Positions 1 to 7,330 of a stretch of 38,236 nt of DNA are shown in pieces. Position 1 is the stretch's first letter. The number at the start of each line of letters is the position of its first letter. The notes beneath the pieces are model-generated. The model saw only the letters and a list, made by a program, of their open reading frames with translations, did not search any database and was not told where the DNA came from. Where the stretch lies: the NCBI RefSeq assembly GCF_005435165.1, contig NZ_SGUC01000029.1, positions 1 to 38,236 of the forward strand, given 5' to 3'. The stretch comes from Halorubrum sp. GN11_10-6_MGM. Lineage in GTDB: Archaea > Halobacteriota > Halobacteria > Halobacteriales > Haloferacaceae. The position numbers and the translations under genes were made by a program.

Positions 1-30
1 CTTTTGAGCCAGCGACGCGGCTTGCTTAAC

Positions 31-72
31 GAAGCGGAAGAGTAGTTTGGACACATTCGGCTCTTCCGCTTC
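31..72. repeat. 12-bp perfect inverted repeat
   Basis: GAAGCGGAAGAG at 31-42 is the exact reverse complement of CTCTTCCGCTTC at 61-72, with an 18-nt loop. There is no following T-run, so a terminator is not indicated. It could be a structured end of a gene or element lying left of the window. Function unknown. Confidence 0.6.
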
Positions 73-297
73 GCTTCCACCTTTACAGCGACGCTATCCC
101 GCCGCCTTCTGCGGATTCAACAGAGCAGAGCATTGTGACTGCGAATACTGAGTTTAGGTGTGTTACTCCGCGTATCGCCACGCGCTCGGATCGTTTCAAT
201 CCACATACGCTCTTACGTACTTCGCGAAATAATCAATTGCTTATGTGTCAGTAGCTATAAACGAAATAGTATGCGATACGTCGAACAGTGAAGTTGA

Positions 298-531
298 AAC
301 CCCGACGGGTCCGCGGAACGCGGCTCATGGCCCGCCGAACCGATCGGAGTCGTCCTCTGGGCGCTCGCGCTCGCCTCCGTTCTCGTCGTCGGGACGTTTC
401 TCGATCCCGCCGAGATCGGTTCCTCGTGGCGGGTCGCCGTTTTGACCAGTCTCCGGGCGTTCGCCGGCGTATTCGTGTCCTTCGCTGTCTTTCCCATCGT
501 TCGGAAGGTGGGGTTCTTACCAACGGGGTAA
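298..531 (+). pseudogene. Possible remnant of a small membrane-protein gene
   Basis: This frame opens just after a TGA at 295-297 and closes with TAA at 529-531. Its product has two hydrophobic stretches (around ALALASVLVVGTFL and FAGVFVSFAVFPIV), separated by a short polar loop and followed by a basic end, as in small haloarchaeal membrane proteins. The reading frame has no ATG, and its only TTG comes too late to give both segments. Two in-frame stops (289 and 295) lie just upstream. The parsimonious reading is a decayed or 5'-truncated gene. A chance open frame in GC-rich DNA remains possible. Confidence 0.3.
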
Positions 532-744
532 CGAGGAGTCGGGTCCATCGCGGTCTTTGATTCCTGCTTTCGATCCCGACGCCACGCCAAACCCCCTTCG
601 CCGCGTCTCGCTCTCGTTTATTATTGCGAACACTCGTGACGCGACTGAGAGCATCGGCGGTGCCGGCCACCGGCCTTCGGCTCGAAACTCCTGATTCGCG
701 GTGACACACCCCTTCTCGATTACTACCCCGTAGTTCAGCGGTGG

Positions 745-750
745 TTTTAT
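745..750 (+). promoter_or_regulatory. TATA-like box for the gene at 779
   Basis: TTTTAT about 29 nt before the ATG, within an AT-rich stretch. The spacing fits a haloarchaeal promoter giving a leaderless or near-leaderless mRNA. Confidence 0.45.
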
Positions 751-778
751 TACAGATTAATTGAATATTCTATTTCAC

Positions 779-1249
779 ATGAGACAACTAGTAACACAGC
801 TGTTCCGCACGTACGGCGTATTGGCGGTTATCGTCGCGGGATTCACCGCGCTGTGGGCGCTCGGCGTCATCGACGTGGCCGTTCCGATCGTCGGATACGC
901 TTGGTTCGCTGTCGCCGCGATCGGAACGGTCGTCGCCGTCGGAATGACCACTCGGAAAGACGATGTCGTCGAGGCCGACGCGAGCACCGAACGTGTCGAG
1001 GAGTTCGAAGAGGCCACAGTCACTGGTCTCCCACTGAATCTCTACGTCGGCGCGCTCGCCGCGTGGGCGGCTGTCTCGTTCGGCTGGGTCCTCGGCGGTA
1101 TGAGTGCCGCCGGACTCGAGGTGGTCGGCTACGGATGGCTCGCGATCGCCGCGTACGGAGCCATCGTCGGCATCGGACTTGCGAGAAACCATAACGACGA
1201 ACTCGCGACTGCCGTGAACCCCTCGGAAACGCTCGACACCGACTCCTGA
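779..1249 (+). CDS. Four-helix membrane protein with internal duplication
   Basis: A 156-residue integral membrane protein of unknown function. Four hydrophobic segments form two pairs, and the pairs resemble each other: the first ends in IVGYAWFAVAAIG, the second in VVGYGWLAIAAYG, each followed by a hydrophobic run and a short charged stretch. This points to duplication of a two-helix unit. A charged linker (about residues 62-85, many Glu) separates the halves, and the tail is acidic. I chose the ATG at 779 over the in-frame TTG at 761, because the ATG sits the usual distance after the TATA-like box. The next gene, also a small membrane protein, follows after 156 bp. I do not recognise a named family. 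Confidence 0.75.
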   Translation: MRQLVTQLFRTYGVLAVIVAGFTALWALGVIDVAVPIVGYAWFAVAAIGTVVAVGMTTRKDDVVEADASTERVEEFEEATVTGLPLNLYVGALAAWAAVSFGWVLGGMSAAGLEVVGYGWLAIAAYGAIVGIGLARNHNDELATAVNPSETLDTDS

Positions 1250-1375
1250 CGCTTTCCACGGCATATGCCGTTCAGGAAGCGGTCACAGCGATAGAGCAGT
1301 CACAGATTCGCGATCACGCCGCGGGCCTGTTTGCTCACCCACCAAATTCTCTCGACTGATATCTCGTGGAATGGG

Positions 1376-1381
1376 CTTATT
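1376..1381 (+). promoter_or_regulatory. TATA-like box for the gene at 1406
   Basis: An AT-rich CTTATT stretch in otherwise GC-rich sequence, about 26 nt before the ATG, consistent with a leaderless transcript. Confidence 0.35.
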
Positions 1382-1405
1382 CCTCGGTAGGGCGGATCGA
1401 CAGTC

Positions 1406-1645
1406 ATGAACGTTCACACCGGGGCAGTCGATACGAGTGTCGGGTTCGGAACCGTCGTGTTGCTCATCGGGGCCGCCCTCTGGGTGCTCCAGTTTTCCTT
1501 CGGCGTCTTTGCCAGCTGGGGGTGGGCTCTCATCGTGGGCAGCGCGTGGACGGTTCTCGGTGTCCTGCTGTTGTTCCCCGACGTCCGGCTGTACACGGGG
1601 GCCCAGTCACCAGCCGAGGCATACCACAACGCAACCGACGATTGA
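1406..1645 (+). CDS. Small two-helix membrane protein
   Basis: A 79-residue protein with two predicted membrane helices (about residues 14-31 and 37-57). They are joined by a very short loop containing a Trp-Gly-Trp turn. A polar C-terminal tail includes the PAEAYHNA stretch. The compact hairpin architecture resembles many uncharacterised haloarchaeal small membrane proteins. The gene lies between another small membrane protein and a convergent epimerase gene, with about 90 bp to the latter. Function unknown; the call rests on coding appearance and hydropathy. Confidence 0.65.
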   Translation: MNVHTGAVDTSVGFGTVVLLIGAALWVLQFSFGVFASWGWALIVGSAWTVLGVLLLFPDVRLYTGAQSPAEAYHNATDD

Positions 1646-1733
1646 CGAGCGACACATCGGTCTCACACCTGTATCTCCAGCGGATCTTCTCTACAAAGTA
1701 TGCTTCCGTAGGTCGCTCACGTGACCCTGATGG

Positions 1734-2618
1734 TTACCTCTCGTCGCTTGCGGGGGCATCTCGCCACGAGTGCGCCGGCTCCCAGCCGAGCAGCCGCTCC
1801 GCCTTCGAGCAGTCGAAGACCGACTCGTCGCCGTCGAGGTCGCACTCGGGGAGAAGCTCGCCGTGAACCGCTTCGATCGTCGCGGCGGTGTCGCGGCCGA
1901 GGAAGTTCTCCGCGGCGACGATCAGGACGGCCTCGTGGCCGTCGACCTCGGTCTCCGGGTCGATCGCGGCCTCGATCGCCGCGACGACGTCGCGCACGTC
2001 GACGGACGACCAGCAGTTGCCGCTCGGCTCGGCGGTCGCGGGGTCGAACGTCTCGCGCGCCTCGCGCCGCCGCTCGTCGCCCGGGAACGTGACCCACGAG
2101 AGCCGCAGCGAGACGGCGCTGACGCCGTGTTTCCGCGCGGCGCTCGCGACGATCTCCTCGCCGACGACCTTCGAGAGGCCGTACGGGTCCTCCGGCTCGG
2201 TCGGCGTCGCCTCGTCGATCGGGAGGCGATCGGGGAGCCAGTCGTCGGCGGCGAAGACGGTGCCGTAGCAGCTCTCGCTCGACGCCCACGCGATCCGCGC
2301 CCCCGCGGCGCCGGCGGCGTCGAAGACGTTGTACGCGCTCTCGACGTTGTTCGCGAACACCCGCGAGCCGGCGTGGTCCTCGGGGTGCGGGATCGCGGCG
2401 AGGTGGACGACGGCGTCCGGCGCGGCGGCGTCGATCACCTGCCGCGTCTCGCCGTAGTCCGTGAGGTCCGCCGCTCGGTAGTCGACGTCGTCGCGGCGCT
2501 CGTCGGTCGGCGGCGCCTCGCGGTCGACGGCGACCACCTCGCGACCCGCGTCGGCGAACGCGTCGACCGTCCACGCGCCGACGCCGCCCGCGCTGCCGGT
2601 GACCAGTACGGTGTCCAT
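1734..2618 (-). CDS. NAD-dependent epimerase/dehydratase (extended SDR)
   Basis: A 294-residue extended short-chain dehydrogenase/reductase, the family that epimerises, dehydrates or reduces nucleotide sugars using a tightly bound NAD(P). The N-terminus carries the Rossmann glycine motif TGSAGGVG straight after the first strand. The acidic residue closing the second strand (VAVDRE) favours NAD. The catalytic elements are a Ser-rich strand (ASSES) and Tyr-x-x-x-Lys (YGLSK), and the length is normal. The substrate cannot be read from sequence. I start at the Met beginning MDTVLVTG rather than six codons upstream, because the Rossmann strand then begins at residue 3 and an AT-rich box lies about 25 nt upstream. 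No glycan genes are adjacent. Confidence 0.9.
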   Translation of the reverse strand: MDTVLVTGSAGGVGAWTVDAFADAGREVVAVDREAPPTDERRDDVDYRAADLTDYGETRQVIDAAAPDAVVHLAAIPHPEDHAGSRVFANNVESAYNVFDAAGAAGARIAWASSESCYGTVFAADDWLPDRLPIDEATPTEPEDPYGLSKVVGEEIVASAARKHGVSAVSLRLSWVTFPGDERRREARETFDPATAEPSGNCWSSVDVRDVVAAIEAAIDPETEVDGHEAVLIVAAENFLGRDTAATIEAVHGELLPECDLDGDESVFDCSKAERLLGWEPAHSWRDAPASDER

Positions 2619-2638
2619 GTCACGGCGAGCGCACACTG

Positions 2639-2646
2639 CTAAAAAG
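2639..2646 (-). promoter_or_regulatory. TATA-like box for the epimerase
   Basis: On the minus strand this reads CTTTTTAG, about 25 nt before the chosen ATG at 2618. It supports that start and a leaderless mRNA. Confidence 0.4.
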
Positions 2647-2714
2647 GCACGGCGATCCGGGGTCGCGCGACGGGATGTGAGCCCCGTCCGGGCGTCCGGT
2701 TCGCAGCCGTCCGT

Positions 2715-2909
2715 CTAAGCCGACGCCTCGTAGCCGGCGTCCTCGATCGCGGCCACGACGGCGTCGACGTCCACGTCGCCCTCGACGGTCGCGGTGCCCG
2801 CCTCGTGGTCCGCGCTGGCCGACTCGACGCCGGGAAGTTCGCCGAGCGCGTCGGTCACGTTGTCCTCGCAGCCGGTACACGACATCCCCTCGACGTCTAT
2901 CGTCGTCAT
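2715..2909 (-). CDS. HMA-domain metallochaperone, CopZ-like
   Basis: A 64-residue protein consisting of one heavy-metal-associated domain (ferredoxin-like fold). The metal site is GMSCTGC, the classic GMxCxxC that binds Cu(I) or another soft metal between two cysteines. The remainder fits the family (ALGELPGVESA, then DAVVAAIEDAGYEA). Such free-standing proteins carry copper to P1B ATPases or act as buffers. I start at MTTIDVEG, since residues upstream are Arg-rich and not family-like. It is transcribed away from the Lrp/TRASH regulator gene 162 bp off. In Halobacterium an Lrp/TRASH regulator and a small HMA protein belong to one copper response, so this pair is probably copper-responsive. 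Copper specificity is inferred. Confidence 0.88.
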   Translation of the reverse strand: MTTIDVEGMSCTGCEDNVTDALGELPGVESASADHEAGTATVEGDVDVDAVVAAIEDAGYEASA

Positions 2910-3070
2910 ACGCGCCCGTTGGCGCCGCGGGCACAACTGCCTTTCCGTCGCCCCCGAGGCCGACCGCCTTTCGGGCCGCTGCTGCCCGTTCGATCCGCTC
3001 GGATGCCCTAACCACCCGGCCGCTCGATCCGCCCGGACGGCTTTTGTCCGCGCCCGGCGAACGCCCGGAC

Positions 3071-3661
3071 ATGCGCACGCTCGACGAGACGGACCGGGAG
3101 ATCATCCGGCTGTTGCTGGCCGACGCGAGACGTCCCTACAGCGACATCGCCGAGCGCGTCGACCTGTCTGCGCCCGCCGTGTCCGACCGCGTCGACCGGC
3201 TCCGCGAGGTGGGCGTCATCGAAGGGTTCACGCTCCGGATCGACGGCGACGCACTCTCCGACGGGCTCAGGGTCCTCGCGACGCTCGCCGTCGCGCCCGC
3301 GGACGCCGAGCACGTCCACGCGGCGGTCGCGGGTCACGAGCGCGTCGAACACGCGTTCCTCACCGCAGACGGCGAGGTGACGGTCGTCGCGCGCGTCGAG
3401 GAGGGGACCGCCCGCGATCTCGTCGACGACGCGGTCGGGCTCGACGCGGTGACCGAGCTGTCGGTGCGGCCGCTCGACGCCCACGAGTGGTCGCCCGCGG
3501 TCGGCGACGCGGACCTCGCGGTCGACTGCGTCGAGTGCGGAAACACCGTCACCGCCGAGGGGGAGTCGGCCCGGATCGACGGCACGCTGTACCACTTCTG
3601 TTGCGACTCCTGTCTGGAGAACTTCGAAGGGCGGTACGACCGGATCGAGGAGGGCGCCTAG
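3071..3661 (+). CDS. Lrp/AsnC regulator with C-terminal TRASH metal domain
   Basis: A 196-residue transcription regulator. Residues 1-55 form an AsnC/Lrp winged helix (LDETDREIIRLLL, then DLSAPAVSDRVDRLREVGVI). An Lrp-like sensory or oligomerisation region follows. Residues about 150-190 form a TRASH domain, with one Cys pair (CVECG) and a second (FCCDSCLENF) that can coordinate metal. This architecture matches the copper-responsive Lrp-TRASH regulators of haloarchaea such as Halobacterium VNG1179C. The likely role is sensing copper and switching on efflux and chaperone genes. The neighbouring divergent gene is a CopZ-like chaperone, a natural target, and a P1B ATPase lies 20 kb away. The ATG at 3071 was chosen over a TTG nine codons upstream because it directly precedes the conserved helix. 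Confidence 0.88.
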   Translation: MRTLDETDREIIRLLLADARRPYSDIAERVDLSAPAVSDRVDRLREVGVIEGFTLRIDGDALSDGLRVLATLAVAPADAEHVHAAVAGHERVEHAFLTADGEVTVVARVEEGTARDLVDDAVGLDAVTELSVRPLDAHEWSPAVGDADLAVDCVECGNTVTAEGESARIDGTLYHFCCDSCLENFEGRYDRIEEGA

Positions 3662-3729
3662 CCGGGGACGGCACTCGACGCGTCGGAGAGAGTAACGTAC
3701 TTGAGTGCCCGCCGGTTAGCCGCACTCGC

Positions 3730-3842
3730 AGTCCCGTGGTGTAGTGGCCAATCATAATGGCCTTTGGAGGGAATTCGACCGCCACACGCGGTCGGACGCC
3801 CGAAGTCAGCCATTGACGGCGGTTCGAATCCGCCCGGGACTA
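3730..3842 (+). tRNA. tRNA-Gln (UUG) with an intron
   Basis: The 7-bp acceptor stem pairs AGTCCCG (3730-3736) with CGGGACT (3835-3841), followed by A3842 as discriminator. The T stem-loop is GGCGG-TTCGAAT-CCGCC (3818-3834). The anticodon stem ATGGC (3757-3761) pairs with GCCAT (3809-3813), placing anticodon TTG at 3764-3766. Between positions 37 and 38 lies an insert of about 40 nt (roughly 3768-3807), the usual archaeal intron site. It carries a 7-bp hairpin, CGACCGC/GCGGTCG. Exact splice points may shift by one or two bases. Haloferax also has an intron in this tRNA. No CCA is encoded. Confidence 0.92.
3768..3807 (+). other. tRNA-Gln intron (about 40 nt)
   Basis: Everything between anticodon-loop position 37 and position 38 that is not needed for the cloverleaf. 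Its centre is a perfect stem, 3776-3782 with 3788-3794, with a 5-nt loop. It should be removed by the tRNA splicing endonuclease, which recognises a bulge-helix-bulge. The ends are inferred from the fit of the mature tRNA. Confidence 0.75.
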
Positions 3843-3893
3843 CTTCTTCGCCGATTCGCCTCGCGAGTCTCTGGTCCGTCGTTCGCGAGCCGC

Positions 3894-4334
3894 CTACGCC
3901 CCGTCGAAGAACTCGTCGAAGAGGTCGACGACCCGTCCCGCGATCTCGTCGCGGATCTCGCGGACGCGCTCGACGTCCTGCCCGTGTGGATCGTCCAAGG
4001 CCCAGTCGCGACCCTCGACGCCGTCGGCGAGCGTCAGCGTCGAACATCCCATGGTGGCGACGACGTCGCACGCGTCGAGCTCCGCGGTCGAGACCTCTCG
4101 GGGGACGCGGTCGGCGAGGTCGATATTCACTTCGCGCATCGCTTCGACGACCTCGGGGTGAACCTCGTCGGCCGGGTGCGTCCCGCCGGTGACGATCTCG
4201 ACGCGGTCGTCGAGGCCGCGCTCCCGACGCTCCCGCTCGGCGAAGGCGGCCGACATCTGGCTGCGGCCGGCGTTCTGAACGCAGACGAACCCGAACGTCA
4301 CGACCCCGCCGCTCTCGCGGTTCTCGTCGCTCAT
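3894..4334 (-). CDS. Arsenate reductase-like / low-molecular-weight phosphatase family protein
   Basis: A 146-residue protein of the LMW tyrosine phosphatase/ArsC fold. The phosphate-binding loop CVQNAGRS (C18 to R24, the CX5R signature) follows the first strand, and the conserved Asp-Pro (DDPHG) appears near residue 115. Two further cysteines, C89 and C97, sit where thioredoxin-coupled arsenate reductases keep their disulfide relay pair. That favours arsenate reduction over protein dephosphorylation. No arsenite exporter or arsenic regulator is adjacent, so arsenic detoxification is an inference. The gene faces the tRNA-Gln gene, with about 50 bp between their ends. Confidence 0.82.
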   Translation of the reverse strand: MSDENRESGGVVTFGFVCVQNAGRSQMSAAFAERERRERGLDDRVEIVTGGTHPADEVHPEVVEAMREVNIDLADRVPREVSTAELDACDVVATMGCSTLTLADGVEGRDWALDDPHGQDVERVREIRDEIAGRVVDLFDEFFDGA

Positions 4335-4376
4335 ACCCGAGCGTTCCGACGCGCCGGCATAACGGTTCCTAAGAGA

Positions 4377-4384
4377 GGTATATA
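4377..4384 (-). promoter_or_regulatory. TATA-like box for the arsC-like gene
   Basis: A TATATA-containing stretch (CTATATAC on the minus strand), about 45 nt before the start at 4334, in an otherwise GC-rich gap. A short 5' leader is implied. Confidence 0.35.
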
Positions 4385-4427
4385 GGACTCTGTACGGCGC
4401 GGCGGCGACCCGACGACCCGCGACCGC

Positions 4428-5093
4428 TCACTCCAGCACGACGGAGAACCCCCACGTCGCCGACGACTCCAGCTCGTCGTCGTCCCCGACGATCGCGATC
4501 CGCGTCTCGAAGCGGTACTCGCCGACCGGGAGACAGGCGTCCTCGCCGGGGGTCGCGTACAGGTCGACGAGGCGGTCGCTGGACGCGCCGGCGTCGAGCT
4601 CGAACGTGCGGTACTCCTCTGTCGTCGCGATCGCGTCGGTGAGCCGCCAGCAGTCGGGTTCGGCGGGGTACGACCCGTCCGCGGGGAGCAGCACGAGCGC
4701 GCCGGTCCGGTCGGTCACGTACTCGAAGTGCGCGGCCCGCCCCTCCCCCGTCCTGACGCGCTCGTCGCTCGCGTTCGCGAGCGTCACGCGGAGCCGGGGC
4801 GGGTGCTCGCTCGTCGCGGCCTCCCGGACGACCTCGACCGCCGGTTCGATCGCGATCGCGGGGTCGTCGTCGACGGCGACGATCGAGACGCCCGGGCCGC
4901 CGGTGCCCTCGGGGCGCGTGCCGCCCGCGTCGCCGCCTCCGCCCCCGTCGGACCCCGGCAAGTCGTCGCCTCCGTCACCGTCGTCGCTCTCGTCGCCGCC
5001 CGGACCGCCGGACGCACACCCCGCGAGGAACGCCAGCCCGCCGACGCCCGCGGCGCCGACCCCGCGGAGGTAGCCCCGTCGCGTCGGTGTCAT
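4428..5093 (-). CDS. Tat-exported lipoprotein of unknown function
   Basis: A 221-residue secreted protein. The N-terminus TRRGYLRG is a twin-arginine signal, followed by a hydrophobic stretch and a lipobox LAGC (Cys about residue 26), so it should be folded inside, exported by Tat and lipid-anchored outside the cell. A Gly/Asp-rich linker (about residues 28-68) is typical of haloarchaeal surface lipoproteins. The rest is a beta-rich domain with VSIVAVDDDPAIAIEP and RLRVTLANAS, resembling an immunoglobulin-like surface domain. Two cysteines (PDCW and DACLP) may form a disulfide. The substrate or partner is unknown, and neighbours give no clue. Confidence 0.78.
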   Translation of the reverse strand: MTPTRRGYLRGVGAAGVGGLAFLAGCASGGPGGDESDDGDGGDDLPGSDGGGGGDAGGTRPEGTGGPGVSIVAVDDDPAIAIEPAVEVVREAATSEHPPRLRVTLANASDERVRTGEGRAAHFEYVTDRTGALVLLPADGSYPAEPDCWRLTDAIATTEEYRTFELDAGASSDRLVDLYATPGEDACLPVGEYRFETRIAIVGDDDELESSATWGFSVVLE

Positions 5094-5191
5094 AGGTCCG
5101 ACAGCACCGGCGTCGGCATAGCCTTGTTTGCGCCGACACCTCCCGGCCGTTCACCTATGTCATTTTTTACCATGCGGATCGTGGACGATTC

Positions 5192-5689
5192 ATGGACATC
5201 AGCCAGTACCGGGACGCGGTGGCGGCGAACCATCGCGAACACGGGTTCGAGACGGTGGAAGGCGGGGAAGACGGGTTCGACCGCGTGTGGGCGATCCGCG
5301 AGGCGGACGACACGCTCGGCGACATGGCCGTGCTGGCGACGCTCGTCGAGGTAGACGGGACGGACGGGATGGACGCGGCGGGACTCGTCGAGGTCGCGTC
5401 GTCGTTCCGCGACGTGCTCGCGGACCGGATCGACGCCCGGCCCGAACGCGCGGACGGCGGCGAGTCGCAGACCCCGATCGGCTACGTGACGTTCGCGGTC
5501 GACGACCCGGACGCGTCGCTGCTCGACGCGATGTCCGGCTTCACCGTCGCGAAGCGGCGCACCAACGTCTTCCCGCTGGTGTACGACACGGCGGCGGAGC
5601 GACTCCACCGCCACGAGGTGCCGCGACTGAAGGGCCGCGGCATCTACCGCCGGCAGGCGGACGACGCCGAGCGGCTCTTCGACGTGTAG
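5192..5689 (+). CDS. Conserved haloarchaeal hypothetical protein
   Basis: A soluble, acidic 165-residue protein with no signal peptide, membrane segment or cysteine. It opens with a helix (MDISQYRDAVAANHREHGF) and has alternating beta and helical stretches. A basic segment (VAKRRTNVFPLVYD) is followed by a short Arg-rich tail (LKGRGIYRRQADD). No catalytic motif is visible, and I do not recognise the family. It is transcribed alone, between the divergent lipoprotein gene and the convergent actin-like gene. The coding call rests on typical haloarchaeal composition and a clean ATG start. Confidence 0.7.
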   Translation: MDISQYRDAVAANHREHGFETVEGGEDGFDRVWAIREADDTLGDMAVLATLVEVDGTDGMDAAGLVEVASSFRDVLADRIDARPERADGGESQTPIGYVTFAVDDPDASLLDAMSGFTVAKRRTNVFPLVYDTAAERLHRHEVPRLKGRGIYRRQADDAERLFDV

Positions 5690-5753
5690 GCGATCGACGA
5701 CCGACCGCCGGGCGTCTCGATGTCAATAAGAAATCAGCCCGCTCGCGCGCCGC

Positions 5754-6806
5754 TCAGACGAGTCGCTCGGCGATGCGCGCCGCGCCGTCGGCGGCCGCGG
5801 TCGCGGGGTCCTCGGGCGAGACGACCTCGACGTCGCGGTCGAGCGCCTCGCTGAGTCGCTTCCCGAACTCCTCGGTGAGCCCGGGGATACACGCCATGCC
5901 GCCGGTGACGGCGAGGGGGCGCCCGAGCGCGAGCTGGTAGGGCTTCATGTGGTCGTTCGCGAGTTCGGGGAGGAACTCGTTGGCGACGGCGTCGACCGCC
6001 TCGTCGATGTAGCGGTCGATCGGCTCCTGAACACCGCGGTCGACGGTGAACTCGTGGCTCCCGCCGCCCGGCTGCTGGACCACGTCGGTGAACGGCTCGA
6101 AGTCGTACACGTCGCCGTGCTGCTCTTTGTACTCCCGCGCCGTCGTCCGGTCGATGTGGACCCGTCCCTGGGTCTCCTCCTCGACGGCGGCGACGATCCG
6201 GCGGTCGACCTCGTTGCCCGTCACCGAGCCGGTCGAGAACGGCGAGAGCTGCTCGCCGCGCCGGTAGGCGCACGCCTCCATCGTCGTCGAGCCGAGGTTC
6301 ACCGAGACGAACACCTCGTCGATCGCGTCGAGGTTGTCGCCGTAGGCGGGGATCGCGCCGCAGAGCGACTCGGGGTAGCTCCGGGTCTCGACCTCGCCGA
6401 TCGACGAGCCCTCGATCACTGACTTGAGGTTCTCGACGCCCGCCTCGTTGTCGATGGTCGGCACCGCGTAGACGACCGCGCTGTCCTCGGGCACGTCGTG
6501 GGCGTCCACGACGGCCTCGAAGAAGCGCTCCGCGTCCGCGACGCTGTCGTCGTCCTCGGGGAGGCCCGAGCGCAGCATGAAGCGCACGCGGTCGGGGTAC
6601 TCCACCGCGGCCTCCTCGCCGAACAGCACCTTCTCTTCGCCGGTGATCGCGTCCTCGTAGGTGGCGAGACAGGTCAGCACCGAGTGGCGCTCGCGACCGC
6701 CCCGACCGTCGGGGATGTCGAGCACCGTTCGGGTGCTGCCCAGTTTCACGCCGACCGCTGCCGATTCGTCCGTGTCGTTGATGTCCGTGGATTCGTCGTC
6801 GCTCAT
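5754..6806 (-). CDS. Actin/MreB-fold ATPase resembling haloarchaeal salactin
   Basis: A 350-residue protein of the actin/Hsp70 superfamily. It shows the expected order: an N-terminal strand (AVGVKLGSTRTVLD), a central phosphate-2 motif (VSVNLGSTTMEACAY, residues about 166-180), and an adenosine motif near the C-terminus (LAVTGGMACIPGL). Length and layout match salactin, the dynamically unstable actin homologue of Halobacterium, which forms filaments and aids DNA partition. A ParM- or MreB-like protein is the alternative. An acidic, disordered N-terminal tail of about 15 residues precedes the fold. Its ATG overlaps the stop codon of the upstream gene (ATGA), so the two are translationally coupled. 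Filament formation is inferred from family. Confidence 0.75.
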   Translation of the reverse strand: MSDDESTDINDTDESAAVGVKLGSTRTVLDIPDGRGGRERHSVLTCLATYEDAITGEEKVLFGEEAAVEYPDRVRFMLRSGLPEDDDSVADAERFFEAVVDAHDVPEDSAVVYAVPTIDNEAGVENLKSVIEGSSIGEVETRSYPESLCGAIPAYGDNLDAIDEVFVSVNLGSTTMEACAYRRGEQLSPFSTGSVTGNEVDRRIVAAVEEETQGRVHIDRTTAREYKEQHGDVYDFEPFTDVVQQPGGGSHEFTVDRGVQEPIDRYIDEAVDAVANEFLPELANDHMKPYQLALGRPLAVTGGMACIPGLTEEFGKRLSEALDRDVEVVSPEDPATAAADGAARIAERLV

Positions 6807-7285
6807 TGGTCACTCGCACACGAAGCGATCCGGACGATGGAGACGAGGCTGATCCGGTGATCCGCGGGGGTGAACACTCGGTCGCGCGTCGGGGCGTCGA
6901 ACCCCTCTAACCGGCGCGAAAGCGCCGCGACCGCGTCGTCGCCGACCCAGTCGAGCTCGCCGTAGTAGGACAGCGCGTCCCGGCTCCGCACGTGGCCGCC
7001 GACGTCGACGAGGTAGCCGAGCCACTCGCCGATCTCGCGTTCCGCCGCGGGCGACGCCGGGATCGCCGCCAGATACGGTCGATCCCCGCTGTCGCCGTTC
7101 AACCGCGCACCACGCTGACGCTGGAGCAGCTCCGTGAACGCGGCCGAGCGCGCCGCCTGCTCGGCTCTGTTCCGGTTCGGCCGCCGGAGCGCCCGCTCCC
7201 GAGGCGCTCCGTCCGCACCGTCTCGCGGGGCGTCCGCGATCCGGCGCAGCTCCCGTACGTCGTATCGTCGTGGATTCAGACTCAT
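6803..7285 (-). CDS. FlaD/FlaE-domain protein coupled to the actin-like gene
   Basis: A 160-residue protein. Residues about 70-125 match the FlaD/FlaE domain of archaellum accessory proteins: a PYLAAIP start, a conserved Trp-Leu helix (EIGEWLGYLVDVGG), then ALSYYGELDWVGDDAVAAL. The N-terminal half is basic and probably disordered. In archaella this domain belongs to the FlaC/D/E complex, which links the motor to chemotaxis and positioning proteins. No other archaellum gene is present here. The gene overlaps the downstream salactin-like gene by 4 bp. An orphan FlaD/E protein tied to an actin homologue suggests a role in polar placement, segregation or cell organisation. That role is inference. 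Confidence 0.75.
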   Translation of the reverse strand: MSLNPRRYDVRELRRIADAPRDGADGAPRERALRRPNRNRAEQAARSAAFTELLQRQRGARLNGDSGDRPYLAAIPASPAAEREIGEWLGYLVDVGGHVRSRDALSYYGELDWVGDDAVAALSRRLEGFDAPTRDRVFTPADHRISLVSIVRIASCASDQ

Positions 7286-7330
7286 GTTTCCGTCCGTCGT
7301 TCGCGTCCGTACCCGAACCGTCTCGGCGGG

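Larger units (their letters stand above)
1..778. other. Region without an intact gene
   Basis: No intact coding sequence is supported here. Three things stand out: a perfect 12-bp inverted repeat near the left edge, a short open stretch (298-531) encoding a hydrophobic peptide without a start codon, and a TATA-like box just before the gene at 779. Other open frames here are rich in Arg and Ser and look like frame shadows. Base composition up to about 290 is more AT-rich than in the following genes. Confidence 0.6.

Noticed and set aside
31-72. Rho-independent-like terminator
   Set aside because: The loop is 18 nt and no T-run follows; archaeal termination mainly uses T-runs.
193-202. GTTTCAATCC as a CRISPR repeat end
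   Set aside because: It occurs once; there are no regularly spaced copies and no cas genes in the window.
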